A DNA stretch of 64,000 nt from Astropecten irregularis (GCA_963971285.1 OZ020253.1:1736001-1800000), one strand, 5' to 3'; shown: positions 11,255 through 21,673, numbered from the stretch's first letter. The notes: generated by a model not told the origin, from the sequence alone. Made by a program: numbers and translations.

Positions 11255-11398
11255 TAGACATGCAGACAGAAGGCTAAAGAGAAATGCGTCAAATTTGCCC
11301 CAAAATCTGCCAATTAGAAATCCCCATTTTTTCATCTAATCTTCATAACATCTTCATAATAACAGAAAGTTAAATGATTTCTGTAAAGATGACAGTAT

Positions 11399-11424
11399 GG
11401 GCCTTTTCAAAACAGAGGCTCAGA

Positions 11425-11464
<40 letters not shown>

Positions 11465-11701
11465 ACTCAGGCTCAGGCTCAGGCTCAGGCTCAAGCTCCA
11501 TTTCATTAATCCATTCTAAATTAACACATATCAAAATTTAGAGGCTTTTGGCTGTGGTTAGGTAGTAGATTTTCTGGTTTGAAAAGGAAAAACGGAGCTT
11601 CAGCTTCAATGAACAACCACAACCTATTTTTTCAGCATATGGATGACAGAACCAGAGCCTGAGCCTGAGCCTGAGCATGAGCCTTCATTTCAAAAAGGCC
11701 C
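11399..11701 (+). repeat. (GGCTCA)n-armed TIR element
   Basis: TIR GGGCCTTTTCAAAACAGAGG is followed by a tandem GGCTCA array to about 11498. A conserved core follows (GCTTTTGGCTG, CTTCAGCTTCAATGA, CACAACCTAT, TTTTCAGCATATGGATGACA), then a facing GAGCCT array and CAAAAAGGCCC. Confidence 0.88.
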
Positions 11702-12482
11702 TATGAAAGTTGAATCTGAGGTCTAGATGGTCATATATCATCAGCAAATTAATTTCAATGACAACAATTTTTTTAAATCAATATTTAGAATATAACCTGC
11801 CAGAGTTTTTGTTGGGAACTTAATAGCGACAGGTGACATAGAATTCAATGTAGCATGCATGACACATTATGATCCACCTGCCCCCGTTTAATGCACGGCC
11901 AATGGAGACACAAATTGACGCCGTGAATTTTCCAAGAGCAAAAGGTAAAGACGTAAATGTGTGAAGGAACAATTTTTAAAGGGATCAACTGAACTTGACA
12001 ATGATTCTCCGGATTATATTGCACAAAATGGATATTTTGGACTCAGAAAATGATAAAGAATTTGACATGGCCAGAAAGAGTGCTGTCAATTTTCAAGAGT
12101 CGTGGCAAAAAGGAGCGCGGCGATGAATATTTTTGAAGACACATAATTCAACCTAGACTGGCAGGCAAGTCGTTGTGATCGTCTCTTCTTTCATGGGTAA
12201 GTAGGGTCAACATGAAATTTCATAATCATATTAGAAATCAATGTTCTTTTAATTAAAGAATACGAACACATTCGAAGTTATCCCTATCACAAATGGAGAA
12301 ATATAAAGACAAGAAAGTGTGCGTGATTCTGCAATATCAGTAAGCCTATGATACCCTTTTCATGTACGTGTACATGTAAGTAAACTCAATCTGGACTTCA
12401 GTACTGAGGTGTTTTCAATACTAGACAATCTTTCCTTCTTTTTTTTTTAAAAAGGGAACACACAAAAATCAATTTAATCTAT
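11399..12482 (+). repeat. Direct duplication, unit 1
   Basis: This unit, with the element at 11399-11701 as its left part, is repeated after the assembly gap at an offset near 1.15 kb. Shared landmarks include GAATCTGAGGTCTAGATGG (11712 and 12852), CCAGAGTTTTTGTTGG (11800 and 12946), GATTCTCCGGATTATATTGC and ATGGATATTTTGGACTCAG. It also matches CAATTTAAT close to the gap edge against about 14570. Confidence 0.85.
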
Positions 12483-12682
12483 NNNNNNNNNNNNNNNNNN
12501 NNNNNNNNNNNNNNNNNNNNNNNNNNNNNNNNNNNNNNNNNNNNNNNNNNNNNNNNNNNNNNNNNNNNNNNNNNNNNNNNNNNNNNNNNNNNNNNNNNNN
12601 NNNNNNNNNNNNNNNNNNNNNNNNNNNNNNNNNNNNNNNNNNNNNNNNNNNNNNNNNNNNNNNNNNNNNNNNNNNNNNNNNN
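12483..12682. other. Assembly gap (200 N)
   Basis: Exactly 200 N. By comparison with unit 1, the missing sequence should include the left TIR and GGCTCA array of the second element, a likely cause of the assembly break. Confidence 0.95.
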
Positions 12683-13659
12683 ATCAAAATTTGAGAGGCT
12701 TTTGGCTGCGTTTCGGCAGTAGACTTTCTGGTTTGAAAAAGGAAAACAGAGATTCAGCTCCAATGAAAAACCACAACCTATACTTTCAGCATTTATGATA
12801 GAACCTGAGCCTGAGCCTGAGCCTGCAGTTCAAAAAGACCATTTCAAAGGTGAATCTGAGGTCTAGATGGGCATACATCATCGGCAATTTAATTTCAATG
12901 ACAACAATTTTGTTTAATCAATATTTAGAATATAACCTGCCAGAGTTTTTGTTGGCAACCTAATAGCGGCAGGTGACATAGAATTCAATGTAGTATGAAG
13001 GACACATTATTGATACACCTGCCTCCGTTTAATGCACAGCCAATGGAGACACAAATTGATGCTGTGAATTTTCCAAGAGCAAAAGATGAAAATGTGTGAA
13101 TGAACAATTTTTAAAGGGATCAACTGAACTTGACAATGATTCTCCGGATTATATTGCACAAAATGGATATTTTGGACTCAGAAAATGATGACGAATTTGA
13201 CATGGCCAGATAGAGTGCGGTCAATTTTCAAGAGTCAGGGCAAAGAGCAGCGCGGCGATGAACATTTCAGAAAAATATGTCAACTTTGTCAACCTTGTTT
13301 CTTTTTGCTAGTACACTGACAAATTGATATACATGTATGATACAAGACATTTTTCCAATCCATAACAAATGGTTGTTTCAGATCAACATGGGCTTCTCGT
13401 AAATTAGAATGTTTTTGTTTTATGATCATCCGATGATGAATATATGTGTTTACAACAGTTCATATGAAACCCCGCACTTGTAACATTAATACACGACCCA
13501 AGCAACTTATACTTTTCAATTTACACAAATACATGTATTCTCTTGACACCCAATTTATTGGTCCTGTTTTCTGTGTACATGATGTATTCTACATCATTAA
13601 TGCACATGTCTCATTTTCTGATGGTTGAGTCAGGGTTAACATGAAGTTTCATTATCATA

Positions 13660-14001
13660 TTAAAGGTGCTATCATACTTGGGTAGCATACCAAAACAGAA
13701 ATCTTCATAGATTTTCTAACATCACAGTGTATAAAGATGGTGATGGTAGAAACATGCTGTTCAAATCTTTCTGCCTGAAATGCTTTAATTGTCCAGAAAA
13801 AGAGTAAAAACCAATCACCAAAAACAAATTCCTGGGGTGAGATCAACACTCCTGTGAATGGATAGGGCCTATGAGCGTGTTCTGCTGTTTTCTCAAAAAG
13901 TGGGCAGTGTATGGGACTGGGAATTTCACAGATGACTGTTACTGTATCTTCCTTGATATTTTTGCCCATGAATCTGCATTTCAAACCAAAGTATGAAGTT
14001 T
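13660..14001 (+). repeat. TTAA-MITE, subfamily A, diverged
   Basis: Starts TTAAAGGTGCTATCATACTT. The core landmarks GATGGTGATGGTAGAAACAT and GTATGGGACTGG are present. The right end decays after CCAAAGTATGA without TACCTTTAA. Segments flanking it (TGAGTCAGGGTTAACATGAA and TAAGTCAGGATTAACATGAA) duplicate each other. Confidence 0.85.
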
Positions 14002-14035
14002 TCTGGTGGGTAAGTCAGGATTAACATGAAATTTC

Positions 14036-14358
14036 TTAAAGGTCACAGGACAGCACTCACTCTTTGTCCAATCCAGCATGTACATGAAATAATAAACCTG
14101 TGAAAATTTGAGCTCAATCGGATATCGAAAAAAAGCGAAAACCCAACTCATTTCTTCTTATAAAACATAAAGAATGGTTTTGACTTACCCCAATATCAAA
14201 ACTGTTTTCGGTCTTTATTGTACTAATTTGTGTATAAATACACCATTTCGGGCGGAAATATTGTAACCGTGTTTGTACCAGAACCATCCTCATACTCTGA
14301 AAGTTATGTGAACATTTCTGTTTGGGTACATGTTACAAATCCCATACTATACCTTTAA
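14036..14358 (-). repeat. TTAA-MITE, subfamily B
   Basis: Runs TTAAAGGTCACAGGACAGCA to CTATACCTTTAA. It shares with subfamily A only the half containing CACCATTTCGGGCGGAAATA and the ACCATCCTCATACTCTGAAAG segment. The other half (AATAATAAACCTGTGAAAAT, AACCCAACTCATTTCTTCTT) is B-specific. Confidence 0.88.
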
Positions 14359-14580
14359 GCAATGTTCTTTGAAAGAATATGTTCAGAGTTATCCCTTTTA
14401 CAAATGGAGAAATGTAAGTGTACGTTATTCTGCAATACCCCTAAGCCTATAATACCCTTTTCCTACATGTATGTAAAATAAACCCAATCTGGACTTCAAT
14501 ACCGTGCAATACATAGATCTAGACAATCCTTCCAGTTTATTAATTTAATGGAAAGGAAAAAAAATCAATTTAATATATCG

Positions 14581-15364
14581 TAACCTGCAGTCAAAACCAG
14601 GAAGAGCAAACGAAAATCCTAGGCCGTGATATTATGCGATTATCCCCACAGTGGTTACATAGTGTTCTCAAAGTCTCTTAGTGCTAATGAAAAAAGTCTG
14701 CTCACGGCGGACTATCACAGAGATGACAAAAAGCATGATACTTAAAGGTAAGTATCAATCGTAATTGTTTGTTTCCAATTTATTCAGTTTATTGAAAGGT
14801 GAACGGACAAAATACACATTGTCTCTGTTCGCTGTTGAATGACTTGTACATATGTAAAATTAATGCAGCAATATTCCATAAGTGGTTATTTGATGATTAT
14901 AGTAATTTAATGATAACCGAGGATGGGACCTTAGGGAGACTTTCCCATAGGGTCGTGCACAAACTTTACTTACCTATTTCTGAATATCCTCCAAACCAAT
15001 GAACTTGAAATTGATATGTTCATATTGAGAGCATTCTCTGTCTTCTATTAGAATATGGACTTTAAAAATATGTCTTTAAAAGGTAGCTGGTACCTTAGGC
15101 AGTCATTGAAAACTCTCCCTAAGTCCCGATGTCTCCCTAATGTCCACTTTTAGATGCTAACGTGTCTCCCTAATACCCCATAATTTTTTTGCATAATTCT
15201 ATATCCCTGACGAAAAAAATTATTAATAACAGATTAATTACGGCGCCCGCCGAGACAAGGGATTTGATTCACTCCGCTGACCACAGCTAGCTTGATGGCC
15301 TAGCGGGTATGTCATCTGCACTAGTAAGCATTTATTTATAATTGATATTTATAATTGATTGTTT
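14581..15364. other. Sequence without recognised gene or repeat
   Basis: No credible coding or RNA feature. Repeated CTCCCTAA-type words at 15110-15170 are noted only as local low complexity. Confidence 0.4.
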
Positions 15365-15429
15365 GGAGTTAGGAGGGCCTGACGCGTTTCTTCATCGATC
15401 CAAGCAGGATCTTTATCGAAGGCTAAATG
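15365..15429 (+). repeat. GGGCCTGACG foldback, left arm only
   Basis: GGAGTTAGGAGGGCCTGACG through AGCAGGATCTTTATCGAAGG. The second arm and tail are absent. Confidence 0.7.
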
Positions 15430-15453
15430 GTATTTATAATAAAAAAATATTCA

Positions 15454-15605
15454 CAAGGGAAACTGACCGGATCAATTTTAAGTCATTGAAAGGTTAACAA
15501 AGAAAATTTTACTGGAGTGGGATTCGGACCAGGGACCCTCGGAATACCGTACCAACTGAGCTATCCGTCAATTATCTTTGTTCGTTTGGCAGTCAGAAGC
15601 CATTA
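15454..15605 (-). repeat. tRNA-derived SINE
   Basis: On the minus strand the A box lies in AGCTCAGTTGGTACGG and the B box in the GGTCCGAATCCCACTCC region, followed by the family tail (TTCTTTGTTAACCTTTCAA). The 5' extension reads ATGGCTTCTGACTGCCAAAC, as in the other copies. Confidence 0.82.
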
Positions 15606-16098
15606 AAAAAACAATTAGAAAAATAGAACAGCCATTAAAAAAAATAATGATGTTTGTGCTTTTTATTGATTTAGACCCGCTGATAGTAAATTCGTACCTG
15701 AATGTAATCACGTAAGAACAGACTGAGTACACATGTGATGGATGGTATGAATAGATGAAACGTGCTCTGAATTACATGCACACACCCACATTCAAGCTTA
15801 CTCTAAATCACCCCTAAATACGTACGTGTATACATAAACATGTGCATAGAATGTGTTTATCTGCTTAAGTACTGAATTCAGATTCAGGCCCTGTAAGCTC
15901 AGCATGTCATATTTATTAAGCCCAGAGCGACTGTGCACGTGCGTACCGGCACAATCGCCGGCCTTATCGGGGGACCCAACAAAATTTCAGAATGTCATGT
16001 CTGTTGAGAACTTGTGAAAGAATTGCTGGATCCCTCTGGGCTCTTTGGATACAAGAGGATTGAAGGACAAATAATTCACTGGCACAGCGAGTAATCTT
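15606..16098. other. Sequence without recognised gene or repeat
   Basis: Nothing named. TACGTACGTG/TACATAAACATGTG-type words occur near 15820. Confidence 0.4.
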
Positions 16099-16116
16099 GG
16101 GGCCTTTCTCAATTTT

Positions 16117-16165
<49 letters not shown>

Positions 16166-16168
16166 AGT

Positions 16169-16206
<38 letters not shown>

Positions 16207-16434
16207 TGGCTCTATTTCGTGTGAATCCATTCTAAAATAACGGGTATCAAAATAGAGTCTTCTGGCTGCGGTTCGGAAGTAGATTCTCTGGTTTTGAAAC
16301 AAAAACAAGAGCTTCAGCTTCAATGAAAAACCACAACCTATATTTTCAGCATATGGATGACAGAGACAAAGCCGGAGCCGGAGCCAGAGCCAAAGCCGGA
16401 GCCAGAGCCGGAGCCGAGCTTTGACAAAGGACCC
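16099..16434 (+). repeat. (GGCTCA)n-armed TIR element, expanded array
   Basis: The left array is the longest in the window, about 18 hexamers at 16117-16210. The right array (16369-16420) is a GGAGCC/AGAGCC variant. The core and facing ends match the family. The minus-strand frame reading Glu-Pro repeats across the left array is a by-product of the hexamer. Confidence 0.9.
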
Positions 16435-16689
16435 TGGATGCTGGACATCATCGCAGAGAATCGACTCAGCGAAGGGCCTTTAGTATAACTCAGACCGGAT
16501 ATGATGCATATCTATTAGATGTTAAACAACCTACAGTATATTGGGCGTGACATGTTAACTGTGTCAAATAAAGCCTAGAGCTGAGATAACATGCAAAGAT
16601 ATTGTTTCAAATGAGAGATACATGTATTCATGAACAGTATCTGCAAAGGGGGGAAAATAGAGAACAGGCATAAAAACAAGTTGAGTGTT
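16435..16689. other. Short unassigned stretch
   Basis: Nothing recognised. Confidence 0.4.
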
Positions 16690-16851
16690 TTTGGTCTCTG
16701 TTTGACTAATTTCTGGATAAATGTATGTACACCATTTTAGGTGAAATTATTTTAACGGTATATTTCTACCAGCACCATCTTCATACCCTGAAAGTTATAG
16801 GTAAATCTGTTTCTGTTTGGGTATGTTACCAGTCTTGTACTGTACCTTCAA
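16690..16851 (-). repeat. TTAA-MITE, subfamily B, partial
   Basis: Retains TTTGACTAATTTCTGGATAA, TTTCTACCAGCACCATCTTC and the terminal TGTACTGTACCTTCAA. The rest is missing. Confidence 0.75.
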
Positions 16852-17000
16852 CAATAATAAAGCTACAGAACAAAAGACTGGAATAAGTGAGTTTTTAATG
16901 ATGTTTTGAATTGATTGAGACTGTGAGAGTGTTGGCATGACAAATTTCATAAGGAAGATCGGCAACTGAACTTACTGAAGCATTAATAAGACTATATAAT

Positions 17001-17113
17001 CATTGACAGGTGAGAAAGAAAATTGACTGGACTGGGATTAGAACCTGTCACCCCCAGAGTACCGTACCGGTGCTCTACCAACTGAGCTATCCAGCCCCAT
17101 TTTGGTAGTGTCC
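17001..17113 (-). repeat. tRNA-derived SINE
   Basis: Minus-strand head GGGGCTGGATAGCTCAGTTG with intact A-box sequence, the CGGTACGGTACTC anticodon-arm region, and a B box mutated to GTTCTAATCCCAG. The 3' tail is short. Confidence 0.82.
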
Positions 17114-18195
17114 TAAATCTCTGTAATGAGTAATGATCATCACTGCATATAATGCCATAGTTTTTCCTTCCTTAATAATGCTCCTTCAGCGACCATCGCC
17201 AGAAATGTCCAACGTCAAGATTCACCACTTCATTTGAAAATGAAGGCACAGAAAAATGAAAGAAACAGGCCATTGCCATACAGCAACTCGAGCCAGCCTT
17301 CCACGCTACAGTTTCTGATCTCTGCATTATCTTGCCTAAGGCTCCACACTCACACCAAGATCAAACCCTGGAGATGAATTCTCCACAAATATTTTCGTTC
17401 ACCCAGTTAAAGCTTCCGGTACGTGCCGATAAGGAAGGATCGAGTATTATTCAGAAGCATCTGTGAAAAATCCCCCTTTAAAAATGAAAATCTAGTTTAA
17501 GAAGAGAAGCTTATACACAAGAAGGACGTAGAACGTTTATCAGATGTTGTCAATCCTAGAAGACAATCAACAGGAATTTCTCTTCCCTGAAGGGTTTGAA
17601 GTGGGAAATTGAGGTGAACTACATGTAGAACCGAAATATGATAGCTCGACAATAACCACGATTTTTTGACTGATGGTGAAAATCCCTCGAGGTATACAAA
17701 ATTAGATTATAAAGAGAATGAGATTTATAGATTGGTACCTGGATGGAGTGTGTGGGTATACTGTACTGTGTAGTGATAGTAGAGGCATTACTGTGCTTGG
17801 TAGAATGCTAGAAATTCTCAGCCTTCGGGCATGGCGGGTTAGACAAGAAGGGAACGTTTGTTTGTTGCGACGTCATCGTCATGGATGTGATTAATGTTAC
17901 TTTCATTGAGCAGAGAACTTTGCAACTTAAGATGATCTAAATTAAGAGGATATTTTACTCATTTGAAAGGTCTGTTTGTCGAGATGTCCTGAAGATAACC
18001 AGATTTGAAATGACTGGTTCAACTACCGGTTCTCACCAACTAAAAAAAAAACTTGTAAAACCCAATGTTATTGTTTTCAAGATCCTCAAACAAAAGATCC
18101 TTTGTCTTCTGCTGAATTCTACAGAACAAGAATTTGACAGCTTTCAAACTTTGCTATGATGACATTACTTGGGATTCATCAAATAAACTATTCTT
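17114..18195. other. Sequence without recognised gene or repeat
   Basis: About 1.1 kb free of the window's repeat families and without a credible exon. Confidence 0.4.
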
Positions 18196-18300
18196 GGAGT
18201 TAGAAGGGCCTGATGTTTCAATTCAAGTTGAGAAAGATCCTGCTAGGATCGAAACGTCAGGCCCTTCATTGTTTTGGCTGATGAGCAGTCTGCAGCAGTT
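18196..18300 (+). repeat. GGGCCTGACG foldback element
   Basis: Compact copy: GGAGTTAGAAGGGCCTGATG, then GAGAAAGATCCTGCTAGGAT, CGAAACGTCAGGCCCTTC and the tail TTTTGGCTGATGAGCAGTC. Confidence 0.82.
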
Positions 18301-18862
18301 AATTACTTGTATTAATTAATATACAAATTAGGAAAGAATTTAGAGTAAACTTTTGCTGTCCTTAATTGGAAGTTGGGATACATTATAAGTCACATCTTGG
18401 TGGAACTATTGAATGAAAATGCAGGTTTTTTTTCCTTACTTCGGTAGATTAAAATGTTTGGCAGAAATGTTGACATGCCACACTATAGTGTTGAAAGATT
18501 GGATACAACCACTAGATGGAGTGCATGCATACATACAGCACACTTGAAGTCAGTCAGTTATTGATCTATGGGCAGACAGAGCTAAAGAGAAGTGTGCAAT
18601 GCATGCATATACATGAATGTGCATCTGATTTTAGGGGTAGGGAAACCAGAACGTGTCAGTGCAGTATGCTTTTGTTATTATCATTCCACTTTACTTAAAT
18701 TTGAATCGTGCTGGCCATTAGAAGCCTAAAGGTACATGTATTCATATTCGCATGCGCCCCTGTTACATGTCTACATCTATCTCTATGATATGTATGCTGG
18801 TTTACTTAAACCGTGTCAAACAGAATTGTATGTATTTAAACAAGACGTTATCTATAAAGTAG
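18301..18862. other. Sequence without recognised gene or repeat
   Basis: Contains TACATGTA-type words and no credible open frame. Confidence 0.4.
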
Positions 18863-18935
18863 GATTTGAAGCTTTGCATGGTGGAAGAACGTAACAAAAT
18901 GAGCTTGCGGAGACACCATGTAAAATCTCTTTTAT
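18863..18935 (-). repeat. Remnant of the hammerhead-bearing repeat
   Basis: GATTTGAAGCTTTGCATGGTG followed by GCGGAGACACCATGTAA matches the 3' part of the insert at 25254-25414 in reverse. The ribozyme part is absent. Confidence 0.6.
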
Positions 18936-18988
18936 AGATGTGTGGTTCTGAAAAGAACCGGTGAGAATAGTCTCTATTCTCTGTGGAA

Positions 18989-19215
18989 CACAGTCACATG
19001 ACACATGATGACGTCATTGCAATTTTTTAATATAACTCTTCCCAACTTAAGGTACATATCAAGTTTCAACCCAATCAAAACTTAGGTTTATTTTCTTAAT
19101 TGCCGTGTAAAGTTTGCCCCTTTAAGGCACTGTCACGTTACACATGATGACGTCATGAAAACGTCATTAGACTTTTTCAAAATAACACTTCCGGACTTGT
19201 AGTTTACTTTAATAA
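18989..19215 (+). repeat. Tandem pair with CRE-like TGACGTCA sites
   Basis: Two copies about 140 bp apart begin CAGTCACATGACACATGATG and CTGTCACGTTACACATGATG. Each then has a perfect TGACGTCA (19009 and 19149) and a TATAACTCTTCC/AATAACACTTCC segment. Confidence 0.7.
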
Positions 19216-19329
19216 ACCATGCCAAACAGAATTGTATACAAATAATTAATTAGAGTCCTAGCTTTGAATTCTCTCGATAAAATACAGCCAAATAGACGGG
19301 GCTGTTGAATAAAGATGGATGGGTTACAC

Positions 19330-19701
19330 TAAGGTGACCAGACGTCCCTGATTTCCAGGGACAGTCCCCGATTTGACATTGCCGTCCCCAATGAAAAATT
19401 GTCCCCGAAAATGTCCCCGATTCGACGAAATGCCCCCGAAATTCAAATTGTCATAAATAAAAACAAACTGAACACAAATGCTGTGCTGAAGAAGATCCAT
19501 TCTTCAGAGAAGTATGCGAAGACAACCGCCTTAAACATGTATAGTATGTAACCTACTCATGTCAACTGGACAAGATGTCCGTAGATGCCACCATTTTGCA
19601 TGTAGGCACCATCTGGATTCAAATTTTTTTCAAAATTACACCCCTCCCCCAGGACACGGATCACTGTCCCCAGATCATCTCAACAAAATATGGTCACCTT
19701 A
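19330..19701. mobile_element. hAT-like MITE with 8-bp target duplication
   Basis: Inverted ends TAAGGTGACCA / TGGTCACCTTA are flanked by a perfect 8-bp direct repeat GGTTACAC (19322-19329 and 19702-19709). An 8-bp duplication with short TIRs is typical of hAT transposons. The 372-bp interior is non-coding and holds several GTCCCCGA repeats. Confidence 0.88.
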
Positions 19702-19857
19702 GGTTACACACAAGGTGGGGATAGCAGACAATGAGGAAAGGTTTTGGGGTCTTCTTCGACAGGAAAGAAAGAAAAGGGACCCCCAGATGTACTAAGCACT
19801 GTGAATGTCCTGTTGATAATAAGTCCACATTTTCACAACCACCCCTCTTACCAGAGC

Positions 19858-20153
19858 ATAATTTCATGGAATCCGTTACAGCCTATTTTTGTGCTTACGG
19901 GCACTGCTAAGCAAGAAATCTATTTCATGGAATCCGTAAACAAGACTTTTCGGTTAGCGAAGGGTTTCTTGGCAAACCGTGATTATTTTCTGCTAACGCG
20001 CTGTCATATGCATTCTGCAGATATTCCTTGTTTATCGTTACCAAAAACAAAACACTCCCGTGAAATATGCTAGCCGTTAGCAAAAAACCTGCTTAGAAGA
20101 AAAAAAAGCGAAGAATATTTGCTAATGGTAACTGATTCCATGAAATTGGGCCC
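19858..20153 (+). repeat. CCAATTTCATGGAATCCG foldback family, copy 2
   Basis: The left end is slightly decayed (ATAATTTCATGGAATCCGTT) and the right end is TCCATGAAATTGGGCCC. The ATCTATTTCATGGAATCCGT and CGGTTAGCGAAG landmarks are conserved. Confidence 0.85.
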
Positions 20154-20512
20154 TGGAAGCTTTATTCACAATTTACTGTCATCATCGTGTCCTCACTATG
20201 GAAAGATTTCCGCTTTGAGCAAAAACTGACACTACATCAAATAATTGCCACTTAGTACATTCTGTGAATTATTATTACAGCGGGCCGACTAGCATCATTC
20301 ATAGTCTTCAAAGACATGCAACCTCAGGGCATTTCATATCATAGTAAGAGGAAAAGAGGTGTCAGAACTTCCAATTTACAGACCTTAAAGAAATAAATTC
20401 TTACACAAATTGCTTCATGTCATTCGAATGAATATCTAACTGAGTACGGTACCGTCATTTTATAACTTCTCTAAGCTCATGAATGCTAATCTTAAAGAGT
20501 GTTATGTGTGCT
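20154..20512. other. Short unassigned stretch
   Basis: Nothing recognised. Confidence 0.4.
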
Positions 20513-20635
20513 TTAAAGGTAAAGTTGTGACCAGTGAAATTCCCAGTCCCATACAGTGTCAACATTTTGAGAAAACAGTGAAAAACACCTAGGGTATTTA
20601 AAAAATCTTTTCATCGTTATATTTTATTATGAACA
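20513..20635 (-). repeat. TTAA-MITE, subfamily A, fragment
   Basis: TTAAAGGTAAAG is joined to CAGTCCCATACAGTGTCAAC and GAAAACAGTGAAAAACACC. The outer segment (TTTTGTCAAAGAAATACAG region) and the other half are deleted. Confidence 0.75.
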
Positions 20636-20689
20636 GAAAATTTCATACTTGATGTACAGTATAATCTCATTTTAGAATTAAGGGCTCGA

Positions 20690-20900
20690 AATAGTACTAG
20701 CCCTGTGTACAGTGTCTAGCAAAAACTGCTCTGGGCTAGCTAGACTAACTTCCTTAGTTGCCCAGCGGGCTAGTAAAAAAATAAGAACCTACATATTAAG
20801 GTATAGATCAACATATGTATGGACTAGTAGCAAGCTAAATGGGCTTGTAAAATCTGAAGTAAGCTGGCTCGATGGGCTAGCCAGGAAAAAAAGTTAACGC
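20690..20900. repeat. GGGCTAG-rich repeat fragment
   Basis: GGGCTAG and its complement recur (CTAGCCCTGTG, TGGGCTAGCTAG, GCGGGCTAGT, ATGGGCTAGCCAGG). This resembles subterminal repeats of the TIR element at 24180. Boundaries are uncertain. Confidence 0.4.
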
Positions 20901-21292
20901 AAGGCCTGGCGCATATGCATGCAAATACATGGATTCTGTTCGCGCATGGTGATGAGGTGTTTCCCAGACAAGGTAAAAGTGCCTTTGGCTTGTACTGTAC
21001 ATGCACAAAGGCTGAACAAGAAGGAGAGGGAAAAAAAATGAAATTACGAATTAGCACTCACTTTAACCGCTCATCTGCCAAAAGGGACATGTAATATAAA
21101 TGCAAAACAGCCGTAAAGTGCCACAGACGGGCGACGGATTGCAGTTCAACTCAGATTCTCATCAAAAGGCCAAGAGAAATTAAACAAGAAGAAAATGTGT
21201 TTGATAAAGGCATATGGTGTGGATTGTCAAAGCTATACATGTACATGTTGAGATCAACTTACAGTCTTTGCACTTACTCCAAAGGTTGAACT
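20901..21292. other. Short unassigned stretch
   Basis: Nothing recognised. Confidence 0.4.
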
Positions 21293-21673
21293 TTAAAGGT
21301 ACGGTACAAAATTGGTAAACTACCCAAATAGAAATGTTCACAGATTTATGTAAAACTTTCAGGATAAGAAGATAGTACTGGCAGAATGCATTGTTAAAAT
21401 ATTTCTGCCTGAAATGCTGTATTTATCCAGAAATTAGTAAAACAAAGACCGAAAACAGTTTTGATCTCGGGGTAAGATCAAAACCATTCTTTATATTTTA
21501 TAAGAAAACGTGAGTCGGGTTTTCAATATTTTCTCGCAACTCAGATGTCCGATTGAGCTCAAATTTTCACAGGTTTATCATTTTATGTACGTGCTGGATC
21601 AGACAAAGTGTGAGTGCTGCTCTGTGACCTTAACCAATCATGTATTATACCTGTACATGTACAGTACCTTTAA
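21293..21673 (+). repeat. TTAA-MITE, subfamily B, full length
   Basis: TTAAAGGTACGGTACAAAAT to ACAGTACCTTTAA. The left half aligns with subfamily A (TGTTCACAGATTTATG, CTGCCTGAAATGCTG, TTATCCAGAAATTAGTAAAA). The right half is B-specific (GATCAAAACCATTCTTTATA, TCCGATTGAGCTCAAATTTT). Confidence 0.9.

Larger units (their letters stand above)
12683..14580 (+). repeat. Direct duplication, unit 2 (expanded by MITE insertions)
   Basis: Second copy of the 11.4-12.5 kb unit. It begins inside a (GGCTCA)n-armed element (core from 12683, right array and CAAAAAGACC at 12802-12842). It is lengthened by a type A and a type B TTAA-MITE and by unassigned sequence at about 13270-13620. It realigns at CAATGTTCTTTGAAAG (14362) and ends near AATTTAATATATCG. 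Confidence 0.82.

Noticed and set aside
13655..13984. 109-codon minus-strand open frame
   Set aside because: Lies entirely in a diverged TTAA-MITE.
15964..16323. Minus-strand open frame with a long Glu-Pro repeat
   Set aside because: The repeat is the GGCTCA hexamer array of a TIR element read in one frame; the core and flanks are non-coding repeat sequence.
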